64,000 bases of DNA from Paenibacillaceae bacterium (GTDB lineage: Bacteria; Bacillota; Clostridia; Lachnospirales; Lachnospiraceae), in assembly GCA_015057715.1 (NCBI GenBank), contig SVDS01000002.1, positions 1-64,000 on the forward strand, read 5' to 3'. Below the pieces are notes generated by a model. It saw nothing but the letters and a program-made list of their open reading frames with translations. It was not told the origin of the DNA and searched no databases. This document shows positions 27,242-35,309 of this stretch, in pieces; the stretch's first letter is position 1, and each line of letters starts with the position of its first letter. Both the position numbers and the translations under genes were made by a program.

Positions 27242-28651
27242 CTAATTTACCTTTACCTCGGTTCCCTGTATATATACATTTCCATCCTCAGGCATTTGGA
27301 TCATTCCTCCCTTGGAACAAGTGATTACTGCCTGTTCCAGTGCCTGCAGGCTGATTGCTTCTTCTGCTGTGATATCCAGATTTTCTGCAGCTTCTATATT
27401 AATGGTTCCTTTGGCGCTTAATGTAATATCTCCACCATTTCCGATTTTTACAGCGGAAGCACCTTTATTGCTTGATAAATAGATACCATCGGCTCCCAGC
27501 TTCATTTCCTGCCCCTGTGGATTACTTAAATACTTGCTGGAAGAATCCCCCATACGGTCAGGCACTCCTCCGCTTTTTCCGTCATAGGAACTTACTGCAC
27601 TGACAGCAATCACATCTTTGGTATATTTGGAAGCGAAATAAACCCGGATTTTATCACCCTTTTCAGGCATGTAATACCAGCCGCTTCCATCTGGTGAAGC
27701 GGAAAGGGTGGAAAACGGAAACCAATATAAGTCTCCTGCTCCTGAACTGCCGTCAATATCAAGATGAACCTTTATTTTGGTACCTGAGATGGCAAGTACT
27801 GTTCCCTGGAGAGCCGTTCCAATGATATGCATCGGGTATTTTGTTTTTGCCAGAACACCCGTTTTTTTCTGAAGCTCCATACGGCAGAGCAGCATTCCTC
27901 TAACTAACTGGCAGGAGTATTGCCGAATAACAAATGTACGTCCTTTATCCTCCACCTGTTCAAATAGCTCAGGTAAATGTTCTGTTTCGATCTGCATAAT
28001 CAGAAAATCGTTGTCATTGACGGCTTTCCCTCTCTGTGTCCAGTCGCTGTATTCTCCCATTTCCTTTGTAAATCCTATTTTTTCATAGTCCCATTTTCCC
28101 CATGGAATATCCGGAACACCTCCGTACAATTTAATTGTCTCAGACTGGCATCTGCATGCCAGAACTGCATTCAGCATGGAAAGCATTCGTTTTAGAAACT
28201 CCCAGTCTGTCTCCTGATACTGAACCGCTATCTCTCCAATTGGTTTATCTTCAATAGAGAGCCGGATATCACTGCCTGGGTATTCAGAAAGAATGATCTT
28301 GAAAAGCTGTCCGTAGGTCATATTAATATCCTGAAAAGTTCTGGAACGTCTTTTCTGATCCATCAGAATGCTTCTGCTTTGTGCGTTTGCCGTAATTTTA
28401 ACCATGTTCCCTTCCGAAGAGGTAGAAACTTCAGTCAGGACGCCGGAAAATACAGGCTTACCCTTTTCCACATAGACAGTCACAGAGTCATTTTCCGTGA
28501 GTCCAAACAGAGTCTCCTCTCCTTTATCCTCCGGCAGATAGGCCGAAAATCTAAGACTCCCATGCTCACCTGGTTTGCAGTTGATGCAAAGCTCTGTCAA
28601 TTGTTCCACTGGAATTCCTTTTATTACAATCTGTTCCGCTGTATACGCCAT
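27242..28651 (-). CDS. VgrG-like spike protein 2, module A
   Basis: This 469-residue protein has a gp27/gpD-like hub domain with the diagnostic YQETDWEFLKRMLSMLNAVL near residues 148-167. A gp5-like OB domain includes LYWFPFSTLSASPDGSGWYY and MPEKGDKIRVYFASKYTKD (about 300-350). The C-terminal beta-prism/needle repeats read ITLSAKGTINIEAAENLDIT. There is no fused effector. It differs from VgrG-like 1 and from the VgrG part of the Rhs fusion, so module A encodes three non-identical hub proteins. It probably forms the spike that sits on the Hcp-like tube. Paralogue in module B: 45566-46966. Confidence 0.85.
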   Translation of the reverse strand: MAYTAEQIVIKGIPVEQLTELCINCKPGEHGSLRFSAYLPEDKGEETLFGLTENDSVTVYVEKGKPVFSGVLTEVSTSSEGNMVKITANAQSRSILMDQKRRSRTFQDINMTYGQLFKIILSEYPGSDIRLSIEDKPIGEIAVQYQETDWEFLKRMLSMLNAVLACRCQSETIKLYGGVPDIPWGKWDYEKIGFTKEMGEYSDWTQRGKAVNDNDFLIMQIETEHLPELFEQVEDKGRTFVIRQYSCQLVRGMLLCRMELQKKTGVLAKTKYPMHIIGTALQGTVLAISGTKIKVHLDIDGSSGAGDLYWFPFSTLSASPDGSGWYYMPEKGDKIRVYFASKYTKDVIAVSAVSSYDGKSGGVPDRMGDSSSKYLSNPQGQEMKLGADGIYLSSNKGASAVKIGNGGDITLSAKGTINIEAAENLDITAEEAISLQALEQAVITCSKGGMIQMPEDGNVYIQGTEVKVN

Positions 28652-28662
28652 ACAATCACCTC

Positions 28663-30111
28663 CTAATTCTCAAAGATCTCATTGCCGTGAAATGCTACCG
28701 TTCCTTTTTTTATCTCAATATCTGCTCCAGCCTGATTCACAATCTTTATGGAATCCTGAGATTTTATGGTTAAATCCTTTTTAGCGGAAAGATTTAAATT
28801 CTCCACAGCTGAAATTGTAAAATCTTTAATTGCATTTAAAATAACTTCCCCGTCTTTTTTCAAAAGAATGCTGCCCTGTCCATCCCCCGCCGCAATCAGG
28901 ACTCCCTCCGGAGTCATCTGCACTTCGTTGCCCTGAGCGGTTTTAATGTTCCTCTGATTTGGATTTCTTTGAGAACCGGAGGCACCGCCGGCATTTGGTT
29001 TCTCACCCTTAACATTTGTCACTACATAGGCCTCTTTCTCATCATCTACAGGAAAATAAACACGTACGTTCTCTCCATTCTCTGGCATGCAGTACCATCC
29101 GCTTCCGTCTGATGAAGCTGCAACGGTAGAAAATGAGAACCAATACTTTTCTCCTGTTCCGGCTTCTATCTCCATATTTACCTGAACCTGATTCCGTTTC
29201 ACTGCAGCAATTACACCCTCAATTGAAATACCTGTGATTCTTTTATTAAAATAAGGCAGTATTTTCATGCTTTCTTTCTGCCTCAGCCGGTATCTGTTTA
29301 TTAACAGTCCATCCTGCAGGCTGCGCATGGCAGTTTCTACAAACCAGGGAGTTCCCTTATAGGTAATCTGACTCCCGATTGAGACGATATCATAGGATAC
29401 AATCTCATAAACTGTATTTTGAGATCTTGTTAAATCCCCAAGTCCGTTTACTTTTAAATCATTGAGTCTTATGAAGTCTTGGGATAATTGATAAGGAAGC
29501 TCATCCCATTTCTGCTTTTCCGGCTTGGGAGATAATCCTGCTTCAAATCGAATGTTGGGAAATGCAGGGTCAGGATAAAGTGCATCGTTATATTTAGAAA
29601 GAAAACGTTTTAAGAACTCCCAGTCTGTCTCTTCGTACTGGACTACCAGCTGCCCAATGGGGACATCCGGGATATGTACCATGTGATCGGAACCCACATA
29701 GGATTTCATGATTTCTGAAACAAGACCTGTTACACTCATCTGAGGATTTTGAAATATCCGTTTCCGCCTGGTTACATCCATCTGGTGGGTACCATCCCAT
29801 GCTTCAATGGTAATTATTTTTTCTCCTCCATCTCTGGATAAGGAAACCTTGTCCAGAATTCCATAAAAAAGCACATGATCTTTTCCGTCTTTTTTATAAA
29901 CAAGAGACACAGAGGTGCTGATTCCATGAAGATCATTATCATCAATCTCACTGTCCATAACTGCTTCTGCATATAGAAAAGCATGCTCTCCCGGTCTTTC
30001 CCTGATATCGATCTTCCTGAAATATACAAGTCCCTGTACTCCTAAAAAAAGATCTTTGTAGGTGACCGCTTCCTGACCGCCTGATATCTGTGTAGTGTTA
30101 CTGTTTCCCAT
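28663..30111 (-). CDS. VgrG-like spike protein 1, module A
   Basis: This 482-residue protein has the same order as VgrG-like 2. The hub motif YEETDWEFLKRFLSKYNDAL lies near residues 162-181, followed by an OB region with YWFSFSTVAASSDGSGWYCM and PENGENVRVYFP. A Gly/Asn-rich linker leads to a C-terminal beta-helical needle, DFTISAVENLNLSAKKDLTI. It opens with a segment containing TYKDLFLGVQGLVYFRKIDI that is shared with the module B paralogue 46984-48375. It is the second gene of module A, 11 nt from VgrG-like 2 and 12 nt from the adaptor. No enzymatic extension is present. Confidence 0.85.
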   Translation of the reverse strand: MGNSNTTQISGGQEAVTYKDLFLGVQGLVYFRKIDIRERPGEHAFLYAEAVMDSEIDDNDLHGISTSVSLVYKKDGKDHVLFYGILDKVSLSRDGGEKIITIEAWDGTHQMDVTRRKRIFQNPQMSVTGLVSEIMKSYVGSDHMVHIPDVPIGQLVVQYEETDWEFLKRFLSKYNDALYPDPAFPNIRFEAGLSPKPEKQKWDELPYQLSQDFIRLNDLKVNGLGDLTRSQNTVYEIVSYDIVSIGSQITYKGTPWFVETAMRSLQDGLLINRYRLRQKESMKILPYFNKRITGISIEGVIAAVKRNQVQVNMEIEAGTGEKYWFSFSTVAASSDGSGWYCMPENGENVRVYFPVDDEKEAYVVTNVKGEKPNAGGASGSQRNPNQRNIKTAQGNEVQMTPEGVLIAAGDGQGSILLKKDGEVILNAIKDFTISAVENLNLSAKKDLTIKSQDSIKIVNQAGADIEIKKGTVAFHGNEIFEN

Positions 30112-30123
30112 CTCAATCCCCCC

Positions 30124-30744
30124 TTATATCGCCGAAAACAGATTGTTTAAAGTTATCACCATCGCTTCCAGAAAGACTCCATATGTATCCTCATCCTGTT
30201 TCCTGCAGTTATAATTTCCAGTAAATTGCTGTCCTGTTCCCTTAAGCCGGAATACAATGTTATAGAGCTTATCTTTTCCAGATGGCACATCAAAGCAGAT
30301 ATAGTCCACAAAATCCAGTTCCTCTGTCTTCACAACTTTCGCATGCAGCCGGTTGGCAGCCATTCCATTTACCAGAAGATTGGCCCATTGCTTCATGGTT
30401 ACCGGTTTAATTGGTTCCTTGGGCCAGGATAGAATCTGACTGACCTCATGGGTGTGACTGACATATATGACTCCTTCCGGCTCCTCCTGGGAGGCTTCAA
30501 AGAAATTTCTAAAGGTAACAACAGGGATCTGGCTGGCTGTAAAAGTTCTGGTTTCGAACTCAAATATCTCTCCGCTTTCCAGTCTGAGCTCTCCTGTGCG
30601 GATGCCTTCCATTGCTTCCTCTAACGTTAATTTTTTCGCTGGCTCCTTTGGGGTACTTTCTTTTTGTTTAGCCTGAAGTTTCTCCTCTTTCTCCTGTTGT
30701 CTTCTTGCACGCTCCAGTAATGCAATCTTTTCATCTAATCTCAT
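30124..30744 (-). CDS. Putative spike-loading adaptor (DcrB/EagR-like), module A
   Basis: The start is set at 30744, behind AAAGGAGAAGTACTA; an ATG six codons earlier overlaps the ribosome site and is rejected. The 206-residue product has a charged coiled N-terminus (about 1-50) and a compact alpha/beta domain ending in YNIVFRLKGTGQQFTGNYNC and a C-terminal helix. This arrangement resembles the DcrB/DUF1795 fold of EagR chaperones, which hold transmembrane segments of PAAR/Rhs effectors. The resemblance is by pattern only. The Rhs fusion in the same operon does carry hydrophobic segments, which fits. Paralogue: 48372-48977. It is the first gene after the module promoter. Confidence 0.55.
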   Translation of the reverse strand: MRLDEKIALLERARRQQEKEEKLQAKQKESTPKEPAKKLTLEEAMEGIRTGELRLESGEIFEFETRTFTASQIPVVTFRNFFEASQEEPEGVIYVSHTHEVSQILSWPKEPIKPVTMKQWANLLVNGMAANRLHAKVVKTEELDFVDYICFDVPSGKDKLYNIVFRLKGTGQQFTGNYNCRKQDEDTYGVFLEAMVITLNNLFSAI

Positions 30745-30854
30745 TAGTACTTCTCCTTTCATTTCTAAAATGGTTCAGAATCATTAAATCGGTTACATTA
30801 TTTAATTTTATTATATTTATTTTTCTATTTTGTATCCTTTTTTTTATTTTGTTC

Positions 30855-30883
30855 ATCATAATATATAAAATGACACATTTCAA
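30855..30883 (-). promoter_or_regulatory. Sigma-A-type promoter of payload module A
   Basis: On the minus strand TTGAAA (plus positions 30883-30878) and TATGAT (30860-30855) are separated by exactly 17 nt. It lies about 110 nt upstream of the adaptor start, in an AT-rich spacer just after the terminator at 30964-30999. Module A can therefore be expressed independently of module B. Confidence 0.6.
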
Positions 30884-30963
30884 CACAAGTGCTAAAATTA
30901 TACGCATTAGCTTCCAAAATTTGCACATAGCCATTTAATGCGCAGGTATAATAAGTTTATAAA

Positions 30964-30999
30964 TAAAAAAACACAACCAATTTGAGGCTGTGTTTTTTT
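30964..30999. terminator. Bidirectional-looking terminator upstream of module A
   Basis: AAAAAAACACAACC pairs with GGCTGTGTTTTTTT around an AATTTGA loop. It isolates module A from the orphan toxin/immunity genes upstream. Confidence 0.75.
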
Positions 31000-31180
31000 A
31001 TCTGTTAAGTACCTAATCGTTATAATTAAAGGTTGACTCTATCGACAGCTAGTGTTCAAGTCGCACAATTGCTCCTTCTTTAGATTCCTGAACTATAGAT
31101 TCTCCCTCTATTTTACTCCAAAAGCAGCGGTAAACCATTTTGCAGTTAGTACTTTATATTTGATTAATAATCCTAAATAA
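31000..31180. other. Spacer with a weak 29-codon frame only
   Basis: A minus-strand frame from 31138 to 31049 opens MVYRCFWSKIEGES but lacks a ribosome site. It may be decayed coding DNA. No RNA structure was recognised. The AT-rich spacer 30745-30963 next to it holds the module A promoter. Confidence 0.35.
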
Positions 31181-31528
31181 TTACAGGCTTTCAAATGCCT
31201 CTTGAAGGCTATCAGAATAGCATTCGTATTCCCAGTTACCAATTGCATCCTTTCTGCCTTTGTACCATACTCCCCTCTCATCAATTGTTTCCATCAAATA
31301 ATAATTGCTAAACTTTATAACTCTATATGGTACAGCTTTCTCATACTTTTGTTTCATAAAATAGGTATTATCTGTTGGTTTAAAACAATCATTGTAAGAG
31401 TAATCACCATACTCATTTAAAATATAACTCTCACCATCAATCAAAGATAATATTTCATAATACTTTCCTCCAAATTTCTGTAATATACTTTTTTCCTCAT
31501 CACTGAACTTAATATTAAGATTGACCAT
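31181..31528 (-). CDS. Putative orphan immunity protein (115 residues)
   Basis: A small soluble acidic protein, 15 nt downstream of an orphan Rhs C-terminal toxin cassette and on the same strand. The sequence is rich in Tyr/Asp (SLIDGESYILNEYGDYSYND), with a central SMI1-like feel, but I cannot name a family. It is AT-rich relative to the rhs genes. The toxin-then-immunity order, small size and position all match an immunity gene. With the toxin fragment detached from any rhs core, it may be retained for protection against sibling cells carrying the intact toxin. Confidence 0.5.
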   Translation of the reverse strand: MVNLNIKFSDEEKSILQKFGGKYYEILSLIDGESYILNEYGDYSYNDCFKPTDNTYFMKQKYEKAVPYRVIKFSNYYLMETIDERGVWYKGRKDAIGNWEYECYSDSLQEAFESL

Positions 31529-31543
31529 TATGCATCTCCTATA

Positions 31544-31879
31544 CTATTTATTCCATACACCTGTAGAAAATGTTTTATCTACTTTTCCTTCGCCATTGAG
31601 CATAATATGGTAATTCCATTTTGTCTTATATTTTCCATTTGTTCCTTTTGCCTGTATTTCTATATTGATATGATTTGTAGGATTTGGGTAACCATAATCG
31701 AGCATTGGATGTGCGTTCTCTCCGACATCCATTCTAAAAATAGCTTTTGTATTGTCATCTATCTGTGTTATTATATTTTTTCCATCGCTTGTTTTTTGCC
31801 CTTGTTTCATAATATCCAAAATATCATCTACACCCGACGTACTAGCCCCCGAACCCTCAGGTGGAGTACTGACATATCC
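31544..31879 (-). pseudogene. Orphan Rhs C-terminal toxin cassette cut off from its core
   Basis: The open frame begins in DNA encoding VGYVSTPPEGSGAS, which matches the place right after the DPSGY core-closing motif of the intact rhs genes. It continues to a 91-residue domain with AIFRMDVGENAHPM and NPTNHINIEIQAKG. The spaced Arg, Asp and His residues resemble RNase-type (BECR-like) toxins; that part is inference. Upstream, the frame meets a stop and then the terminator of the IS110 transposase gene. The rhs core that should precede it is missing, and there is no ATG with a ribosome site. It looks like a silent toxin tip left after replacement or IS insertion. Confidence 0.6.
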
Positions 31880-31904
31880 GACGAACAGTAAAAATCTTTA
31901 TTCA

Positions 31905-31934
31905 ATTAAAAAAATTATAGCACGTCTTTGTGCT
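31905..31934 (-). terminator. Terminator after the IS110 transposase
   Basis: AGCAC (31919-31923) pairs with GTGCT (31930-31934). On the minus strand the hairpin is followed by ATAATTTTTTT. It lies between the transposase stop (31952) and the orphan toxin cassette. Confidence 0.6.
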
Positions 31935-31951
31935 GTTTTTAAATAGAAAAA

Positions 31952-33265
31952 TTACTGTTCTTTTTCTGGCAGTGGTTCAAGGTATTCCGTCTTATTTTTC
32001 ATCATTCCATACACAATGTTTACCAATCGGCGCATGATGCAGACCAGTGCCTGAGACTTTGTCTTTCCTTCACCGATTTTCCGCATATAATAGTCATAAA
32101 ATACCGGATGATTGGGTGATCCGTTCTTTGGTCTGGACACCATGGTTACCGCCAAGAAATAAAACAGTCCATGTAACTGACGGTTCCCTTGTCTGGAGCT
32201 TTGTTCCTTGCCTTTTCCTGCAGAACTGAACTTTACAGGAGCTACTCCTGCAAATCTTGCCAGCTTATCAGCATTGGGAAATCTTCGGATATCTCCGATT
32301 TCTGCAATTAACTTGCTTGCGATAGACGTTCCAATCCCCGGCATACTGGTCAGTTTGTAATCAAAGCTAAACAGGATCTTCTCGATTTCTTTATCAAGCC
32401 CTGCCAATTCTTCTTTCTGATGTTCCAAGTCTCGTACCAGACTTATTGTAATAAAATCTCTGGATTCCTGATATTCCCGAAAGGTATTTCCATCATTCTG
32501 AACACAATCCAGAATCAACTCCGCTTTATCTTTTCTCGCAATGCGGGATATTTCCTTAAATTCAATTGTCAGGTCTTCTGCCGTCTTTTCCTGCAAATGG
32601 ACAGGGGACGGGTAGGTCTTCCAAAAGTACATGGCACATTTCCCGTCTATTTCGCTGAAAAACTTACTGTAGCTGGGATATGTCATGGATATTTGCTCAT
32701 GAAGTCCGTTCTTAAAACGGATACCGTCTTTCACCAGTAAATCTCTCCGATTTACTAATTGTGCCAGTGTCCACTCGTTATCTTTCGGCTTTGCATCAGG
32801 CAAGGTATGTAACTGGTTAATCAGAACCGTTGCAACGCAGTACGCATCATACTCATCATTTTTTCGGTACATGGGCGCGCTTTTTCTCTGGTCATAAGCC
32901 AGAGCAGGATTTATATCTTTCACGATGTAACCATTTTCAATCAGCCAGACAGCTAAACTTCTGCCGTAGCCGTATGCATTCTCCAATCCGTAAATAGGCT
33001 CAAGCCCAAGATGATTGGATTTTCTGTTTACCTTTTCTGCCAGCTTTTTAAATTCACTGGGCTTGTTTTCTATCACAACTACCTCTAGCTTTTCATTCCA
33101 ACAGTTCACCATCACTGCGGTGTGGGTTTCCTTATGCAGGTCGATCCCCACATAAAGCAGATTTTCTCTTCTCTGCAATTCTCTCCCTCCTGATCTTGTT
33201 TCCAACCAATCAGTTCCCGTACCGGCAACCTCAGATGACAGCGTTAACTCATATTGAGTCCGCAA
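31952..33265 (-). CDS. IS110-family transposase (DEDD recombinase), apparently intact
   Basis: This 437-residue protein has the N-terminal DEDD RuvC-like domain (VGIDLHKETHTAVMV near residues 38-52; YGLENAYGYGRSLAVWL; DEYDAYCVA) and the C-terminal Transposase_20 domain. The C-terminal part has MPGIGTSIASKLIAEIGDI and FARFAGVAPVKF-like text with the conserved Ser region SSRQGNRQLHGLFY. These enzymes cut and paste without classic inverted repeats and use a structured noncoding RNA from the element. The start could be at 33265 or at an internal codon near VGIDLHKE. A truncated second copy lies at 35310-36018. Confidence 0.92.
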   Translation of the reverse strand: MRTQYELTLSSEVAGTGTDWLETRSGGRELQRRENLLYVGIDLHKETHTAVMVNCWNEKLEVVVIENKPSEFKKLAEKVNRKSNHLGLEPIYGLENAYGYGRSLAVWLIENGYIVKDINPALAYDQRKSAPMYRKNDEYDAYCVATVLINQLHTLPDAKPKDNEWTLAQLVNRRDLLVKDGIRFKNGLHEQISMTYPSYSKFFSEIDGKCAMYFWKTYPSPVHLQEKTAEDLTIEFKEISRIARKDKAELILDCVQNDGNTFREYQESRDFITISLVRDLEHQKEELAGLDKEIEKILFSFDYKLTSMPGIGTSIASKLIAEIGDIRRFPNADKLARFAGVAPVKFSSAGKGKEQSSRQGNRQLHGLFYFLAVTMVSRPKNGSPNHPVFYDYYMRKIGEGKTKSQALVCIMRRLVNIVYGMMKNKTEYLEPLPEKEQ

Positions 33266-33775
33266 GGGTTCGACAGCCTATCTACAACAAACCAATGGGT
33301 GAAAGGACAAGTTATTTCTTTTATTGGTTGTTGATGTTAACTCTGTATGGAATGGATTGCAAGTTATTTCTGGATTTATTTTCAGGAGAAAAAACGGCAG
33401 AAAAAAGAACAGAAATGGGGGCTACAGAAACGGTATTTTTACCCCCTGTAACCCCCGGCAGCCCCATTTTACCATAGAACCAGATTCCTGTAAATTCCAT
33501 GGTTCACCATGAACCATGGGAGTAGACAGTTATAATAAATCAATGGCAACACAGAATTGATGTACCATTCTCGTTTAGCCCTGTGTCGCAAAATTTCGCC
33601 CCTGTATGACCTTTGAAACCGATGATGGAACACGTATGCCATTCAGGCAATAAAAAACCTTGTTGGGCAAATTTGAATAAAAAAGAGGGGTATCCTTTTC
33701 TCTGATAAATGTTTGAATTGATGTTGCCACCTGTTCAGCTTTCTGCTACTTTTAAAATAAGTCGCATCTATGGCT
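33266..33775 (-). ncRNA. Candidate bridge (seek) RNA region of the IS110 element
   Basis: IS110-type recombinases are guided by a structured RNA transcribed from the noncoding end of the element. This noncoding stretch is strongly conserved in the truncated copy at 35475-36018, including a perfect 19-base palindrome at 33499-33517. Two short patches (about 33526-33550 and 33671-33710) differ completely between copies while their flanks match. That is the pattern expected for programmable loops. The RNA itself is not proven. Confidence 0.4.
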
Positions 33776-34221
33776 GTTCTTTTATATGTCCTTAAGTCAC
33801 ATACTTGCTGCTATTTAAAAATCTGGTTAAGGAATATTTCCGCTCATTTCCTGCACTAAAACAGGGGTGAACCATGGGGTCGAAAATGATGCAGGTTAAA
33901 GGCAGGTGCACCTTACGGCGCTCCTGCCAATTTACAGCAGCCGGCAATGCCGACTGCATAAGGGTTTCAGACATAGTCCTACATTTTTATTAGGTGGCTG
34001 TCAATAAGGTAAAAGTCACCTATTAGGTGGTCGTAACCACACTGAAACCAACTAAGTTGAAGGTTTTTAAGGTGTCTGTGTAGGTACACCTCATAGAACA
34101 TCACTAACTTATTTCCGCCAATATACACAGTATCATTATGGATTCATGGTTGAATTAACGGTTATAAAATACATTCACAAATTATGATATTTATTTTCAT
34201 ACCATCTTAATTTATGCTATT
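33776..34221. other. Noncoding DNA with hairpins next to the IS110 element
   Basis: No supported gene. It holds a GGCAGG...CCTGCC hairpin (33902-33928), an adjacent GCAG-GGCA/TGCC-CTGC hairpin (33937-33957), and a direct repeat of TATTAGGTGG (near 33987 and 34022). A GTGAACCATGGGG-like string near 33868 echoes the IS110 palindrome. It may be debris of another element. Confidence 0.4.
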
Positions 34222-34782
34222 TTAACCCATATATAATTCTAAATCATCTCTTACTTCCATCAAAATAAAACCTAATAAATTTGTTCCTCTCCATACTAAG
34301 GGGTTTTTTATATCTTTGGCATTTTCATCAAGTCCAATTCCCCATATCAGATCTACCGGGCTTGCTTCTACTAAAATTTTACTATTAGTTGACAATAAAT
34401 AATTTTTCAAATCCTCATTTTGCCCAAATTTTTCATAGTTCCCTCTTTTTACTATTTCATAGCAATTTTCTTTCCAAACATCTTCTCTAAATCCTTTTAC
34501 TTTACGTCCTAATTCTTTAGCATATTTTGAATCTGTAGATTTTAGTATTTTTTCTCTTATCTCATAATCTTTAAATAGCAAGGCTTTCTCAGCCATCATA
34601 TAGTGCTCTGCACTTTGATATTTAATACCATCTACAAAAAATAAGCAAGGCCACCATTGACTTAGGCATCTTTTATCAATTATGCTTTTATCTTTTGCAT
34701 GATGACCCCAAAAGAATATATATTCTATATTATTATCGCTCTCATTAAATTTATTTCTTGCCCATTCTAATGTATACTTCAT
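34222..34782 (-). CDS. NADAR-family (YbiA-like, DUF1768) protein
   Basis: This 186-residue protein is a clear NADAR domain. The opening block reads YIFFWGHH, then LSQWWPCLFFVDGIKYQSAE and HYMMAEKALLFKD. Further on come KELGRKVKGF, YEKFGQNEDLKNYLLST, and the closing ASPVDLIWGIGLDENA followed by WRGTNLLGFILMEVRD. NADAR proteins act on ADP-ribose or riboflavin-pathway N-glycosides; some remove ADP-ribose from guanosine in DNA/RNA and serve as antitoxins. Its place among toxin/immunity genes, a few genes behind an NAD+-consuming toxin, suggests a protective role. The start is supported by AAGGAAATTAAATT. Confidence 0.88.
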   Translation of the reverse strand: MKYTLEWARNKFNESDNNIEYIFFWGHHAKDKSIIDKRCLSQWWPCLFFVDGIKYQSAEHYMMAEKALLFKDYEIREKILKSTDSKYAKELGRKVKGFREDVWKENCYEIVKRGNYEKFGQNEDLKNYLLSTNSKILVEASPVDLIWGIGLDENAKDIKNPLVWRGTNLLGFILMEVRDDLELYMG

Positions 34783-34814
34783 AATTTAATTTCCTTATTA
34801 TTAAATTTATCTTA

Positions 34815-34851
34815 CCAAAACCCTCAAATATTTTAAATTTGAAGGTTTTGG
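34815..34851 (-). terminator. Hairpin between the orphan immunity gene and the NADAR gene
   Basis: CCAAAACCCTCAAAT (34815-34829) pairs with ATTTGAAGGTTTTGG (34837-34851), a 15-bp stem with one mismatch. It lies directly after the stop of the 138-residue gene. The T-tract is weak, so termination may be partial. Confidence 0.55.
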
Positions 34852-34867
34852 GTTAAACTTATTTGAA

Positions 34868-35284
34868 TTATTTATTTAAGCTTTCTGTCCATCTCTCAAA
34901 AAAATCATTTTGTTTATCACAAGACACACAACTATCAAAATCACTCTCCTCAAAAATATCAACTACATCAACAAGTTTTGCTTGTCTTCCTAACGCTAAC
35001 GAATACGCATTATGTCCACTTCCCGCATTTAGCTGCATTGCAGATGGATATACATTTTCATTACTGCCTTTACAAAGTATCTTTTCATTTCTATCTTCTA
35101 AATATCTTCTTAGCTTTTCTAATGCATCAAAATAATTATCTGCACTAAATGCCATAGTTTGTTCTTTATTCTTGAACACTATCTTAATATTATCATCTAA
35201 TTGTTCAACGTATAACTCTAATTCACATTCATAAAGCTCCTTTTTATCATTTGCAATTTTTACTTTTAATATTTCATCTAACAT
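34868..35284 (-). CDS. Putative orphan immunity protein (138 residues)
   Basis: A soluble protein with two halves. N-terminal beta strands (ELYECELELYVEQLDDNIKI) are followed by KLRRYLEDRNEKILCKGSNE and NVYPSAMQLNAG. Text of this type recurs in small proteins beside Rhs toxins in Firmicutes, although I cannot give the family number. The start is supported by AAAGGATAATTA. The truncated IS110 copy ends only about 26 bases upstream of its ATG. No partner toxin is left in the window, so it is probably an orphan immunity gene from an earlier cassette. Confidence 0.5.
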   Translation of the reverse strand: MLDEILKVKIANDKKELYECELELYVEQLDDNIKIVFKNKEQTMAFSADNYFDALEKLRRYLEDRNEKILCKGSNENVYPSAMQLNAGSGHNAYSLALGRQAKLVDVVDIFEESDFDSCVSCDKQNDFFERWTESLNK

Positions 35285-35309
35285 TAATTATCCTTTCCAT
35301 AATTAGGAT

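Larger units (their letters stand above)
31935..33775 (-). mobile_element. IS110-family element with long conserved 5' noncoding segment
   Basis: The element comprises the transposase gene and about 500 bases of noncoding DNA upstream of it. The boundary near 33775 is inferred because similarity with the truncated copy (35310-36018) stops there. The downstream boundary near 31935 is set only by the transposase terminator. IS110 elements lack clear terminal repeats, so the exact ends are uncertain. The insertion separates the orphan Rhs toxin tip from whatever rhs core once preceded it. Confidence 0.6.

Noticed and set aside
31049-31138. 29-codon frame MVYRCFWSKIEGES on the minus strand
   Set aside because: No ribosome site; probably decayed coding DNA.
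33792-33974. 60-codon frame over the hairpins beside the IS110 element
   Set aside because: It runs through two inverted repeats, has no ribosome site and no homology.
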